Shown here: piece after piece, positions 36,131 to 44,370 of the stretch
Layout of the letters: the number at the start of each line of letters is the position of its first letter
Numbering within the stretch: the first letter of the stretch is position 1
DNA from: Acidobacteriota bacterium
Lineage (GTDB): Bacteria > Acidobacteriota > Thermoanaerobaculia > UBA5066
Direction of reading: 5' to 3'
NCBI GenBank assembly: GCA_016716715.1
Contig: JADJVE010000019.1
Coordinates: forward strand, 320,517 to 384,516
DNA: 64,000 nucleotides
The notes under the pieces: model-generated
The model's database searches: none
Told to the model about the DNA's origin: nothing
The model's input: the letters and a program-made list of their open reading frames with translations, nothing else
Program-made: the position numbers and the translations under genes

Positions 36131-37033
36131 ATGGTGAGAAAGCTCGTCCTCGCCGCCGGCCTCGCGGCCGCCCTCGGCTGCGGCAAGTCCGAGGCCCCGA
36201 AGCCCGCGCCGCCCGCCGCCGAGAAGCCGTACCCGCTCAGGGGCGTCGTCGTCTCCGTGGATCCTGCCGCCTCGAGGGTCATCGTCCGGCACGAAGAGGT
36301 CCGCGGCTATATGGACGCGATGACGATGCCGTTCAACGTCGCCGAGCCGAAGATGCTGGCCGAGCTCAGGCCCGGCGACGAGATCGAGGCGAAGCTCGTC
36401 GTCGGCGAGAAGTCCTCGCGGCTCGAGGGCATCGTCGTCTCCCGCCACGGCGCCTCGACGTCCACGCAGACGATTCCCGAGCAGGGCCCGTACGGCAAGC
36501 CCGGCGACGCCGCGCCCGCGACGGTGCTCACCGGGCAGGACGGCAAGCCGCTCGCGCTCGCGGATTTCAAAGGCAAGGCCGTCGCCCTCACGTTCATCTT
36601 CACGCGCTGCCCGCTGCCGGAGTTCTGCCCGCGCATGAACGCGCAGTTCGCGGAGATGGAGACGCTGCTCGCGAAGGAGCCCGCGCTCTACGCGAAGACG
36701 CAGCTCCTTTCGGTCAGCTTCGACCCCGAGCACGACACGCCCGAGATCCTCCGGGACTACCGCGAGCGCTTTCTGAAAGGCGTCAAGGGCGTCGCGCCCG
36801 CCCACTGGAAGTTCGCGACCGGGACGACCGACCGCATCAAGGAGTTCACGGCGTTCTTCGGGCTCACGTATCTCAAGTCCGGCGAGCAGTTCGTCCACAG
36901 CCTCGCGACGGCGGTGATCGGGCCCGACGGCAAGCTCTGGTCGATCCGCCGTGGGAACGACTGGGAGCCCCCCGCCGTGATCGAGGACCTACGCAAGGCC
37001 GCCGCGGGCGAGAAGCCGAAGGCCGCGCCGTGA
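36131..37033 (+). CDS. Lipoprotein with CusF-like copper domain fused to SCO1/SenC domain
   Basis: A 300-residue protein with a lipoprotein-type signal (LAAALGCGKSE, lipobox Cys near 17). Residues about 35-105 resemble the CusF-type copper-binding fold (RGVVVSVDPAASRVIVRHEEV, DAMTMPFNV). Residues about 130-290 form the SCO1 thioredoxin-like domain, with the copper cysteines C160 and C166 in TRCPLPEFCPRMN (five residues between, not the classic three) and His near 256 in FVHSLA. SCO1 proteins load copper into the CuA site of cytochrome oxidase. ATG 36131 fits the lipoprotein signal. Coupled to the next SCO gene by a GTGA overlap. Confidence 0.87.
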   Translation: MVRKLVLAAGLAAALGCGKSEAPKPAPPAAEKPYPLRGVVVSVDPAASRVIVRHEEVRGYMDAMTMPFNVAEPKMLAELRPGDEIEAKLVVGEKSSRLEGIVVSRHGASTSTQTIPEQGPYGKPGDAAPATVLTGQDGKPLALADFKGKAVALTFIFTRCPLPEFCPRMNAQFAEMETLLAKEPALYAKTQLLSVSFDPEHDTPEILRDYRERFLKGVKGVAPAHWKFATGTTDRIKEFTAFFGLTYLKSGEQFVHSLATAVIGPDGKLWSIRRGNDWEPPAVIEDLRKAAAGEKPKAAP

Positions 37034-37606
37034 TCCGGCCCCTCGTTCTCGCGGCTGCGCTCCTCCTCGCCGGAGGCGCCGCGGCGCAGCCCGCGACGCG
37101 GAAGGACGGGCGGGGCGAGAAGGCGCCGGACTTCACGCTCGTCACGCAGGACGGCAAGGTCTTCACGCTCGGCACGGACGGGCGTGGGCGGCCGATTCTC
37201 CTGACGTTCATCTTCACGAGCTGCCCCGGCGCGTGTCCGCTCGTCGTCGACGAGTGCCTCGAGGCGGCTCGGGCGGCCGGGAAGGGCCGGCCGTCCAAGG
37301 ACCGGCCGCTCGTCGTCGCCCTTGTCGTTCGACCCGGACGTGGACACGCCGAAGCGCCTACGCGAGCACATGGTGGAGAACAAGTTCAAGCGCTCCGAGA
37401 TCGTCTTCCTGACCGGCAGCAAGGACGCCGTGGACCGGGCCGTTCACGACTGGGAGGTCAACGTCGGCCGCGACGAGAAGGGCGACATCTTCCACGGCTT
37501 CCAGACGGCCGTCATCGACCGCGGAGGAACGATCGTCGCGCGCTACTACGGGGCCGGGATCGACGTGAAGCTGCTCGCGGCGGACGCGCGGACCGCGGCC
37601 CGCTGA
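37030..37606 (+). CDS. Second SCO1/SenC-like protein, interrupted by one frameshift
   Basis: A signal peptide (MIRPLVLAAALLLAGGAAAQ) precedes a SCO1 fold: APDFTLVTQDGKVFTL, TFIFTSCPGACPLVVDE (CxxxC). The frame breaks near 37318 in GCCCTTG; removing one C gives VVALSFDPDVDTPKRL, which continues in the next frame as VFLTGSKDAVDRAVHDWEVNV and FHGFQTAVIDRGG (His in HGF) to a stop at 37606. So it is a single gene of about 191 residues with a homopolymer indel, probably an assembly error. GTG at 37030 overlaps the upstream SCO gene. Paired SCO proteins with different Cys spacing suggest a copper relay. Confidence 0.83.
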
Positions 37607-37619
37607 CGCGGCCGTTCCC

Positions 37620-37625
37620 TATACT
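37620..37625 (+). promoter_or_regulatory. Candidate -10 box (TATACT) of the 37.6 kb ABC operon
   Basis: CCTATACT ends six bases before the GTG at 37632, another close -10 arrangement. No clear -35 box at 17 bp. Confidence 0.45.
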
Positions 37626-37631
37626 CGACCT

Positions 37632-38333
37632 GTGGCGATTCTCGAGGCGCGCTCCCTCACGAAGACGTATCGCCTCGGCGAGGAGAGAGTCGTCGGCGTC
37701 GTCGAGGCCTCGCTGACGCTCGAGAAGCAGTCGTTCGCCGTCCTCGCGGGCCCCTCGGGCAGCGGGAAGACGACTCTCCTGAACCTCCTCGGCCTCCTCG
37801 ACACCCCCGACGCAGGGTCGCTGCGCTTCGAGGGGACGGACGTCTCGACGCTCGACGAACGCGGCCGCGCGCGCGTGAGGCGCGAGCGGCTCGGCTTCGT
37901 CTTCCAGGCGCACCAGCTCGTGCCCGTCCTCTCGGCCGAGGAGAACGTCGCGCTCGCGCTCTGGATCCGCAAGGTCCCCGACGGGGAGTGCCGCGCGCGG
38001 GCGCGCGCCGCGCTCGACGCCGTCGGGCTCGGCGGCCTCGAGGCGCGGCGCCCGGACGCGCTCTCGGGCGGCCAGCGCCAGCGCGTGGCCGTCGCGCGCG
38101 CGATCGTGGGAGAGCCTGCGCTCGTCCTGGCCGACGAACCCACCGCCTCGCTCGACTCGGAGACGGCCGTAAGGCTCCTCGACCTCTTCGCCCGGATCCA
38201 CGAGGAGCGCGGCGTCGCGTTCCTCTTCTCGAGCCACGACCCGCGCATCGTGGAGCGCGCGGACCGCCGCATCCGGCTCCTGGACGGCCGGATCACCGCC
38301 GACGAGCGCGCCGCGGCCGGGGTGCGCGCGTGA
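37632..38333 (+). CDS. ABC transporter ATP-binding protein (LolD/MacB type)
   Basis: A 233-residue ATPase: Walker A GPSGSGKT near 38-45, Q-loop FVFQAHQLVP, signature LSGGQRQR, Walker B LVLADEPTASLD, and SSHDPRIVERADR. The sequence belongs to the LolD/MacB/FtsE group, which works with FtsX-fold permeases on lipoproteins or envelope substrates. GTG at 37632 follows the -10 box. Overlaps the permease gene by four bases. Confidence 0.9.
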   Translation: MAILEARSLTKTYRLGEERVVGVVEASLTLEKQSFAVLAGPSGSGKTTLLNLLGLLDTPDAGSLRFEGTDVSTLDERGRARVRRERLGFVFQAHQLVPVLSAEENVALALWIRKVPDGECRARARAALDAVGLGGLEARRPDALSGGQRQRVAVARAIVGEPALVLADEPTASLDSETAVRLLDLFARIHEERGVAFLFSSHDPRIVERADRRIRLLDGRITADERAAAGVRA

Positions 38334-39559
38334 ATCGCTGGGTTCTTCTCGCCGCGCGGAATCTCCTGCGCCACAGGCGCCGGACGCTCCTCACGGGCTC
38401 GATCGTCGTCGTGGGCTTCGTGGCCGTCACGATGACGGCGGGGTTCGTCTCGCAGACCTTCTCGGCGCTCAAGGCCGCCACGATCCGCGGCGCCGGCGGC
38501 CACCTCCGCATCCTCGACGCCCGCGCCGCGGGCAAGACCGACGACGAGGCCGCGACGATCCTGCTCGACGACTGGCCGGGCCTTTCCAGCCTCCTGGCGC
38601 GGGATCCACGCGTCGCGCAGGCGATGCCGAAGCTCTCGTTCTTCGGCCTCGCCGTGAAGGGCGACAAGAGCGCGGCTTACCTCGGGACCGGGACGATCCC
38701 GGCGCTCGAGAAAAAGGCCTCGCTCGCGGCGGAAACCGTGCAGTCCGGCGCCTTCTTCGAGAACGCGGAGGCGAACGAGATCATGCTCGGCACGGGGCTC
38801 GCGCGCGCGATCGACGCGAAAGCGGGCGATCTCGTGACGGTCATGACGACGACGCCCGAGGGCGGCATCAACGCGGTGGACGCGACGGTCGCCGCCATCC
38901 TCGCGTATCCGATCAAGGAGCTGGACGACCGGATTCTCTACATGCCCTTCGCCGCGGCCGCGCGCCTGCTGAAGGCCGAGGGCAAGGCGAACTCCGTCGT
39001 CGTGCTGCTCAAGGACGACCGCGACACGGAGCTCGAAGCCGTGGAGATCCCAAAGGCGCTCGCGGGGCAGGGCCGGCCCGTGGCTCTGAAGACGTGGCTC
39101 GACACGGCCACGTTCTACAAGCAGGTGAAGCTCCTCTACATTTCGATCTTCTTCTTCATGGGACTCGTCCTCTCGGTCGTCGTGATCCTCGCGACCGCAA
39201 ACACCATGACGATGTCCGTGTTCGAGCGCACGCGCGAGATCGGGACGCTCCTCGCCATCGGGATGGAGCGAGGGTCGATCCGGACCCTGTTCCTGCTCGA
39301 GGGCATCCTGCTCGGGTTGATCGGATCGGGGGTCGGAGCGGTGCTTTCGGTGCTGCTGAGGGCCGCGCTGAACGCCTCGGGGATCATGCTGCCGCCGCCT
39401 CCGGGCGCGACGCGCGGCAACGTCCTGCACGTGGACTTCATCCCGCTCGCCTACGGCATCGGCTTCGCCGTCATGTCGATCACGCTCCTCGTCGCGGCGT
39501 GGTGGCCCGCGCGCCGCGCGGCGCGCCTGAACCCGGTCGAGGCGCTCGGGCATGTTTGA
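38330..39559 (+). CDS. FtsX/LolE-type ABC transporter permease
   Basis: A 409-residue permease: one N-terminal helix (LTGSIVVVGFVAVTMTAGF), a large periplasmic MacB-PCD domain (about 50-275), then three helices starting LLYISIFFFMGLVLSVVVIL with the coupling motif TMTMSVFERTREIGTLLAIG, and a C-terminal ARRAARLNPVEALGHV, typical of MacB/LolC. With the preceding ATPase and the following LolA-like protein it may move lipoproteins to the outer membrane; one permease gene here may act as a homodimer. GTG at 38330 overlaps the ATPase stop. Confidence 0.9.
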   Translation: MNRWVLLAARNLLRHRRRTLLTGSIVVVGFVAVTMTAGFVSQTFSALKAATIRGAGGHLRILDARAAGKTDDEAATILLDDWPGLSSLLARDPRVAQAMPKLSFFGLAVKGDKSAAYLGTGTIPALEKKASLAAETVQSGAFFENAEANEIMLGTGLARAIDAKAGDLVTVMTTTPEGGINAVDATVAAILAYPIKELDDRILYMPFAAAARLLKAEGKANSVVVLLKDDRDTELEAVEIPKALAGQGRPVALKTWLDTATFYKQVKLLYISIFFFMGLVLSVVVILATANTMTMSVFERTREIGTLLAIGMERGSIRTLFLLEGILLGLIGSGVGAVLSVLLRAALNASGIMLPPPPGATRGNVLHVDFIPLAYGIGFAVMSITLLVAAWWPARRAARLNPVEALGHV

Positions 39560-40259
39560 TCTTCTCCTTCTAAGCAGCATTCTTTTCTTCCCTCTTCCGG
39601 CCGACGACCCCGCGGCGCTGCTGCGCCGCGCCGACCGCATCCGGGAGGCGTGGCCGGAGGTCGTGATCACGCTGCGCGTCACCGTCACAAAGCCGGGGGC
39701 GCCGCCGTCCGGCGGCACGTTCAGGGTGGAGGCGAAGGGGCGGAATTCGCGCCTGACGTTCCAGGACCCGGCGGACGCGGGGAAGTCCGTCGTCTCGAAA
39801 GGCGACGATTCGTGGCTGATCCTCCCCGGCACGCGAAATCCGATCCGGATCCCGAAGAGCCAGCGCCTGTCCGGCGGGTTCTCGGCGTCCGAGATGTCGA
39901 AGACACGGTTCTCCGAGGACTATGACGCCGTCCTGGAGCGCGCCGACGTATTCGACGGACGAGAGTGCTCCGTCCTGCGCCTGACCGCGCGGAAGGGGCG
40001 AACGCCGACGTACCCGGTCGCACGCGTCTGGATCGACGGAAAAGAGGGCCTCTACCGCAAGGCCGTCTTCCTCGTCGCGTCCGGCAAGACCGCGAAGGAG
40101 ACGACGTTCGACGACTACCGCGTCGTCAGGGGCACGCTGTCGCTGTCGAAGATGACGATCGTGGACGAGCTCCGCCCCGGAACCACGGTCGTCGAGTACC
40201 TCGACTACGAGAAGGCGAGCCTGCCGGACGCGACGTTCGAGCCGAAAGCGGCTCCCTAG
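39552..40259 (+). CDS. LolA-like outer-membrane lipoprotein-sorting protein
   Basis: A 235-residue exported protein with a short hydrophobic start (MFDLLLLSSILFFPLPA). The body has the LolA/LppX-like half-barrel pattern: ITLRVTVTKP, GGTFRVEAKG, SRLTFQDPADAG, GDDSWLILPGTRNPIRIPKSQRLSGGFSASE, and later VARVWIDGKEGLYRKAVFL and TIVDELRPGTTVVEYLDYEK. It overlaps the permease gene by eight bases and fits the ABC system as its periplasmic carrier. The 5' end contains a degenerate right-arm-like CT-rich stretch. Its TAG stop shares a CTAG with the convergent kinase stop. Confidence 0.78.
   Translation: MFDLLLLSSILFFPLPADDPAALLRRADRIREAWPEVVITLRVTVTKPGAPPSGGTFRVEAKGRNSRLTFQDPADAGKSVVSKGDDSWLILPGTRNPIRIPKSQRLSGGFSASEMSKTRFSEDYDAVLERADVFDGRECSVLRLTARKGRTPTYPVARVWIDGKEGLYRKAVFLVASGKTAKETTFDDYRVVRGTLSLSKMTIVDELRPGTTVVEYLDYEKASLPDATFEPKAAP
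39561..39599 (+). repeat. Degenerate right-arm-like sequence at the LolA-like gene start
   Basis: TCTTCTCCTTCTAAGCAGCA, continuing into a CT-rich run, resembles the right arm seen in the ABC-F gene (CCTTCTAAGAAGTCTTC), but several bases differ and no left arm is close. A weak member of the element family. Confidence 0.3.
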
Positions 40260-42397
40260 GGCGTCGCCGGAGCGGCGCGTGCCCGGAGACGTGCGGCGTC
40301 CGCGGGCCGGCCGGATCTCTCGTAGGCGTCCGCCAGGGACTGCCGCATCTGAGGCGCCTCCGGGTCCAGGCGGTGGGCCGTCTCGAGGTGCGGGAGCGCC
40401 TCGGCGACGCGCCCTTCCTCGAGGAGGAATCGGCCAAGCTCCCACTGCGCGTTCGGCAGGTTCGCGTCGAGCTCGACCGCCCGGCGGAACTGCTCGAGGG
40501 CGAGCGCCCGCTCACCCTTTGCGCGGTAGTGCTCGCCAAGGTGGACGTTCCAGTAGCCCATGGGGTCGAGCTCGAGGAGGCGCTTGCTCATCGCGAGCGA
40601 CTCGTCCCACCGCTTCTGCTTCACGAGAAGGTGCGAATACCAGTGGAGCGCGCTGACGTTGTTCGCATCGAGCTCGATGGCCCTCTTGAAGCCCCGTTCG
40701 GCCTCCTTCGCGTCACCGGTCAGGAACGTCGCGTGGGCGAGGACCGCGTGGGCGTCCGCGAGGTCGGGGTCGAGCTCGAGCGCCTTGCGGGCGGCCGCCT
40801 TGGACCTTTCGAAGGCCTCGGGCGTCGGGCGCCGTCCCGTGTAGCCGAGGATGTCCCAGGCCTGCGCGACTCCCGCCCACGCCCGCGCGAACTGCGGATC
40901 GGCGTCGATCGCCTTCTGGAAATCCACGAGGGCGCCCCCGAGGTCCGACTCCGTCCGTCGCGACACGCGCTGCCGGCCGCTGAGCCAGAGCTCGTAGGCG
41001 TGGCCGTTCTCGGTCTCCTTCCGCGCGAGACGCGCGCGGTCCGGACCGCTCAGGTGGAGCCGGAGCCGGGCGGCGAGGGCCGCGGAAATCTCCGTGGGCA
41101 GCGAGGCGATCTGGGCGAGAGGCCTCTCGTACCGCTCGCCCCAGAGGCGGCGGCCGTCCCGCGCGTCCACGAGCTCGGTCGAGACGACCACCCGCCCCGC
41201 GCGCCCCACGGCCCTGCCGGTTAGAACGGCGCGCACGCCCAGCTCCCGGGCGGCGGCGAGCGCGTCGACGTGCGCTCCCGAGAAACGCTCAACGGCGCCC
41301 GAGGCCATCACACGGAGGTTCGGCGCCTGCGAGATCCGCGCGAGGACCCCTTCCGACAGCGACGCGCACACGTCTGCGAGGTCGGCGTCGCTCCCGGTCG
41401 ACGAGAAGGGCAGGACGGCGAGCGAGTCGATCGGCGCGCCGGAACCCCGGAGGAACCAGAGGGCCGCTCCGGCGGCAAGGAGCGCGACGAGGGCCGCGAG
41501 GCCGACGGCAACGTGCCGCCGCCGCGAGTTCGGAGGGGCCGGCACAGGAGCGGTCGTCAGGGTCCCGCTCGAGAGGATTTGTGCGACGGCGGCCGCGTCC
41601 GAGAGCCTCGAAATCGGATCCTTTTCGAGGAGGCGCTCGAGCAGGGCGCGAAGCTCCGGTAGAACGTTCGGCGGCAGGGCGGCGAAGTCAGGCGGCTTCG
41701 AGAGGGTGGACGCGAACGTCTCCTGCGCCGTACGCCCCGAAAAGGCGCGCCGTCCGGACAGGCACTCGAAGAGGACACAGCCGAGCGCCCAGAGGTCGGC
41801 GGCGGCGGCCGGAGGCTCGCCTCGGAGCTGCTCCGGGGCCATGTATCCCGCGGTCCCGAGGACGTGACCGGCCTCCGTGAGGAGAGAGGCCGTCGCCTCC
41901 TCTTCGGCGGCGGTGCCGGCCGAGCCCGACCGGGCGAGGCCGAAGTCGAGGATCTTCGCTCCTGTCGCGGTGAGGAACACGTTCTGCGGCTTGAGGTCGC
42001 GGTGGACGAAGCCGAGCTCGTGGGCGCGGGCGAGCCCTCGCGCGACGTCGGCACCGATCCGCCGGGCCTCCTCCTCGGCGATCGGGCCGCGGGCGATCCG
42101 GGAGGCGAGCGTCTCGCCCTCGAGGAGCTCCATGACGAAGTACGCGACCTCGCCGTCGGTATCCGCGTCGAAAAGAGTGCAGACGTTCGGGTGCGTGAGG
42201 CGCGCGGCGATCTTGGCCTCCCGTGCAAACCGCCGGAGGGCTTCGGGGGCGTCGCCGTGCCGGGCGGCGACCACCTTCAGCGCGACCTCCCGGCCGAGGC
42301 GCGTGTCCCGCGCCCGGTACACCTCGCCCATGCCTCCGGCTCCGAGCGGAGCGAGAATCTCGTACGGTCCGAGGCGCGTTCCGGGTCCGAGCGTCAC
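40256..42397 (-). CDS. Serine/threonine protein kinase with TolB-like domain and TPR repeats
   Basis: A 713-residue kinase: GAGGMGEVYRARD, ALKVVAARHG, HRDLKPQN, DFGLARS, GTAGYMAPEQ; a membrane helix near 300-320 (VAVGLAALVALLAAGAALWFL); a TolB/FlgO-like segment (DSLAVLPFSSTGSDADL); and TPR repeats to the end. GTG at 42397. This kinase lacks the dispersed element: where its paralogues read FFEGEERRQRFEREA it has RHGDAPEALRRFAREA, and where they have a serine run it has FDADTDGEVAYFVMEL. It is therefore a useful element-free reference. It follows the S9 peptidase by 13 bases on the same strand. Confidence 0.9.
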   Translation of the reverse strand: MTLGPGTRLGPYEILAPLGAGGMGEVYRARDTRLGREVALKVVAARHGDAPEALRRFAREAKIAARLTHPNVCTLFDADTDGEVAYFVMELLEGETLASRIARGPIAEEEARRIGADVARGLARAHELGFVHRDLKPQNVFLTATGAKILDFGLARSGSAGTAAEEEATASLLTEAGHVLGTAGYMAPEQLRGEPPAAAADLWALGCVLFECLSGRRAFSGRTAQETFASTLSKPPDFAALPPNVLPELRALLERLLEKDPISRLSDAAAVAQILSSGTLTTAPVPAPPNSRRRHVAVGLAALVALLAAGAALWFLRGSGAPIDSLAVLPFSSTGSDADLADVCASLSEGVLARISQAPNLRVMASGAVERFSGAHVDALAAARELGVRAVLTGRAVGRAGRVVVSTELVDARDGRRLWGERYERPLAQIASLPTEISAALAARLRLHLSGPDRARLARKETENGHAYELWLSGRQRVSRRTESDLGGALVDFQKAIDADPQFARAWAGVAQAWDILGYTGRRPTPEAFERSKAAARKALELDPDLADAHAVLAHATFLTGDAKEAERGFKRAIELDANNVSALHWYSHLLVKQKRWDESLAMSKRLLELDPMGYWNVHLGEHYRAKGERALALEQFRRAVELDANLPNAQWELGRFLLEEGRVAEALPHLETAHRLDPEAPQMRQSLADAYERSGRPADAARLRARAAPATP

Positions 42398-42410
42398 GTG
42401 GGGCGCGCTC

Positions 42411-44359
42411 TCAGCGTGGCGCCCCGAGCCACCTCACGAACCACTTCACGAGCGTGACGTTCGACCTGATCCGGTTCGGGAGCTTCTGGAAGCCGTGGCC
42501 CTCGTCGGGGAAGAGGACGTACTCCACGGGGATGCCGCGCTTCTTGAGGCTGTCGACGACCTGTTCGGCCTCGATGACGGGCACGTTCGTGTCGTTCGCG
42601 CCGTGGAGGACGAGAGTCGGGGCCTTGACCCGGTCGATCCGTGTGAGCGGCGAGAGGCGGTCGAGCATGTCGCCCTCGGTAGCCGGGTCGCCGTACTCGA
42701 CCTTCGAGACCGCCGCCATCCACGCCTCGGTGTGCTTGAAGAACGTCTTGAAGTTCACGACGCCGAAGAGGTTTGCGCCCGCGGCAAACATGTCGGGGTA
42801 GTCGACGAGCCCTGCCATCGTCATGTAGCCGCCGTAAGAGCCTCCCATGATCCCGAGACGCTTCGGGTCCGCGACGCCCGCCTTCACCACGGCGTCGACG
42901 CACGAGACGATGTCCTTGACGGCGTTCACGCGCAGCGCGCCGTTGTCGAGGTTCACGAAGCGCTTGCCGAAGCCGGACGAGCCGCGCACGTTCGGCGCGA
43001 AGACGGCGATGCCCTGCGCGACGAGCGCCTGGTAGTCGGCGCGGAACGACGGGACCTCCTGCCCCTCGGGGCCGCCGTGGAACGACAAGACGACGGCTCC
43101 CGGCCCCTTCGCGCCACGGGGGCGGTACAGCCAGCCGGAGAGCGGCTCGCCGTCGTGGGCGGAAAACTTGAGCAATTCGGGGGAGACGAGAGAGGAGAGA
43201 TCGACGCCCGGGTGAGGAGATTCGGTGATGCGCCGGAAGCGAGCAGGGGAGGAGGAAGAGAGGAGATTTCTTCGAGTAGGAAGATGTTGGCCGGAGCAGC
43301 GGCGCCCGAAGCGGTCATGGCGAGGGCGCGACCGTCGCGCGACCACGTCATGCCCGACGCGAGGTCGCCGGGGAGCTTCGGCCCCGGCCGCATTTCCTTT
43401 CTAAGAAGATCTTCAAACGCCAGTTCGTGTCGCCCCGCCACGTTCCATAGAAGAGCGGCCTTGGCCCCGCTGTCGTCGATCGCGAAGGACTGCAGCTCTG
43501 CGTCCTCGCGCGCCGCGAGGATTTCGATGGGGCCGGGCTTGCCGTCCGCCGCGAGGACGATCCTTCCGAAGGCGAGCCGATCTCTTCCCCCATTCGACGA
43601 AATCCAAACGGTACTTCCGTCCGGCGAGAAGACGCCGTCATAGGTGCCAGGTCCCTCGTGGGGCGTGAGCAGCGTCTCTTTCTTCGTCGCGAGGTCCACG
43701 AGGTAGAGGTCGTTGCTGCCCCGGTAACGGAGCCGGTTCAGGAGGGCGCGCTTCCCGTCGCGCGAGAGGTCCTCGAAGCCTCCGGTGCCCGCGATCTCGC
43801 TCACGAGGTCGAGGCGCCCCGCCTCGACGTCGTAGACGTAGGCGTCGATGCCGACGCCCGTGCGGCGGTTCGAGCCGAGGACGAGGCGCTTGCCATCGTG
43901 CCTGAACGCGCCCAGGCGGTTGGTCTCCTTGCCGCCGTCGGTCAGGCGCTTGAGACCGGTGCCGTCGGGCTTCACGAGGAAGACCTGCGTGTTCATGCCG
44001 CCGCCGGGCGCGAGGGTGAACGCGATCCAGGTGCTGTCGGGCGACCACTCGACGCCGCCCACGGGGTCGTCGAAGGACGTGACCATCCGCGGGAAGCCGC
44101 CCGCGGCGGGAACGGTCCACACCTGCGGCAGGCCGCTGAGGTTCGAGACGAAGGCGACCGTCTTGCCGTCGGGCGAAAAGCTCGGCGACCGCGAGAAGCC
44201 GACGCGCGACATGCGTGAAACGGCGATCTCGAGGTCGTCGGCGGGCGACGCCGCAAGGAGAATTTCCTCGAGTGTGATGAGCGGGGCAGCCGCCGCAGCG
44301 AGGAAGCCCGGGAGGAGCAGCCGCGCCGCCGCTTTCCTAACCTTCAATGAGATCTTCAT
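42411..44359 (-). CDS. S9 family prolyl-oligopeptidase-like serine peptidase, interrupted by one frameshift
   Basis: About 645 residues, with an apparent signal region at the start (KAAARLLLPGFLAAAAAP). The N-terminal propeller (SFSPDGKTVAFVSN, SPDSTWIAF, SRDGKRALL) runs to ANIFLLEEISS. The alpha/beta hydrolase part in another frame has the catalytic Ser in MGGSYGGYMTMAG, Asp in LHGANDTNVP and His in DEGHGF. The frames meet between about 43225 and 43265, exactly inside a CT-rich right arm of the dispersed element, where ARFRRITESPHPGVDL resumes. Either the element has broken the gene or its tract carries a sequencing or slippage indel. The start ATG at 44359 is itself within an element arm. 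It cleaves peptides, presumably periplasmic. Confidence 0.83.
43246..43414 (+). repeat. Paired palindromic element inside S9 peptidase (43246-43287 and 43393-43414)
   Basis: The left arm has a GA-rich tract, then GAGATTTCTTCGAGTAGG. The right arm TTTCCTTTCTAAGAAGATC continues into TTC. They are inverted and about 105 bp apart. The host gene is on the minus strand, so the left arm is read there as FLLEEISS. The frame break of this gene falls in the GA/CT tract. Confidence 0.65.
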
Positions 44360-44370
44360 TCTTCTCTCCC
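44255..44370 (+). repeat. Paired palindromic element at the S9 peptidase/NCS1 permease junction (44255-44281 and 44335-44370)
   Basis: The left arm AAGGAGAATTTCCTCGAGTG and the right arm TCCTAACCTTCAATGAGATC, with a CT-rich tail, are inverted and about 53 bp apart. The right arm holds, on the minus strand, the last codons and stop of the permease and the first codons of the peptidase (MKISLKV). Confidence 0.55.
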
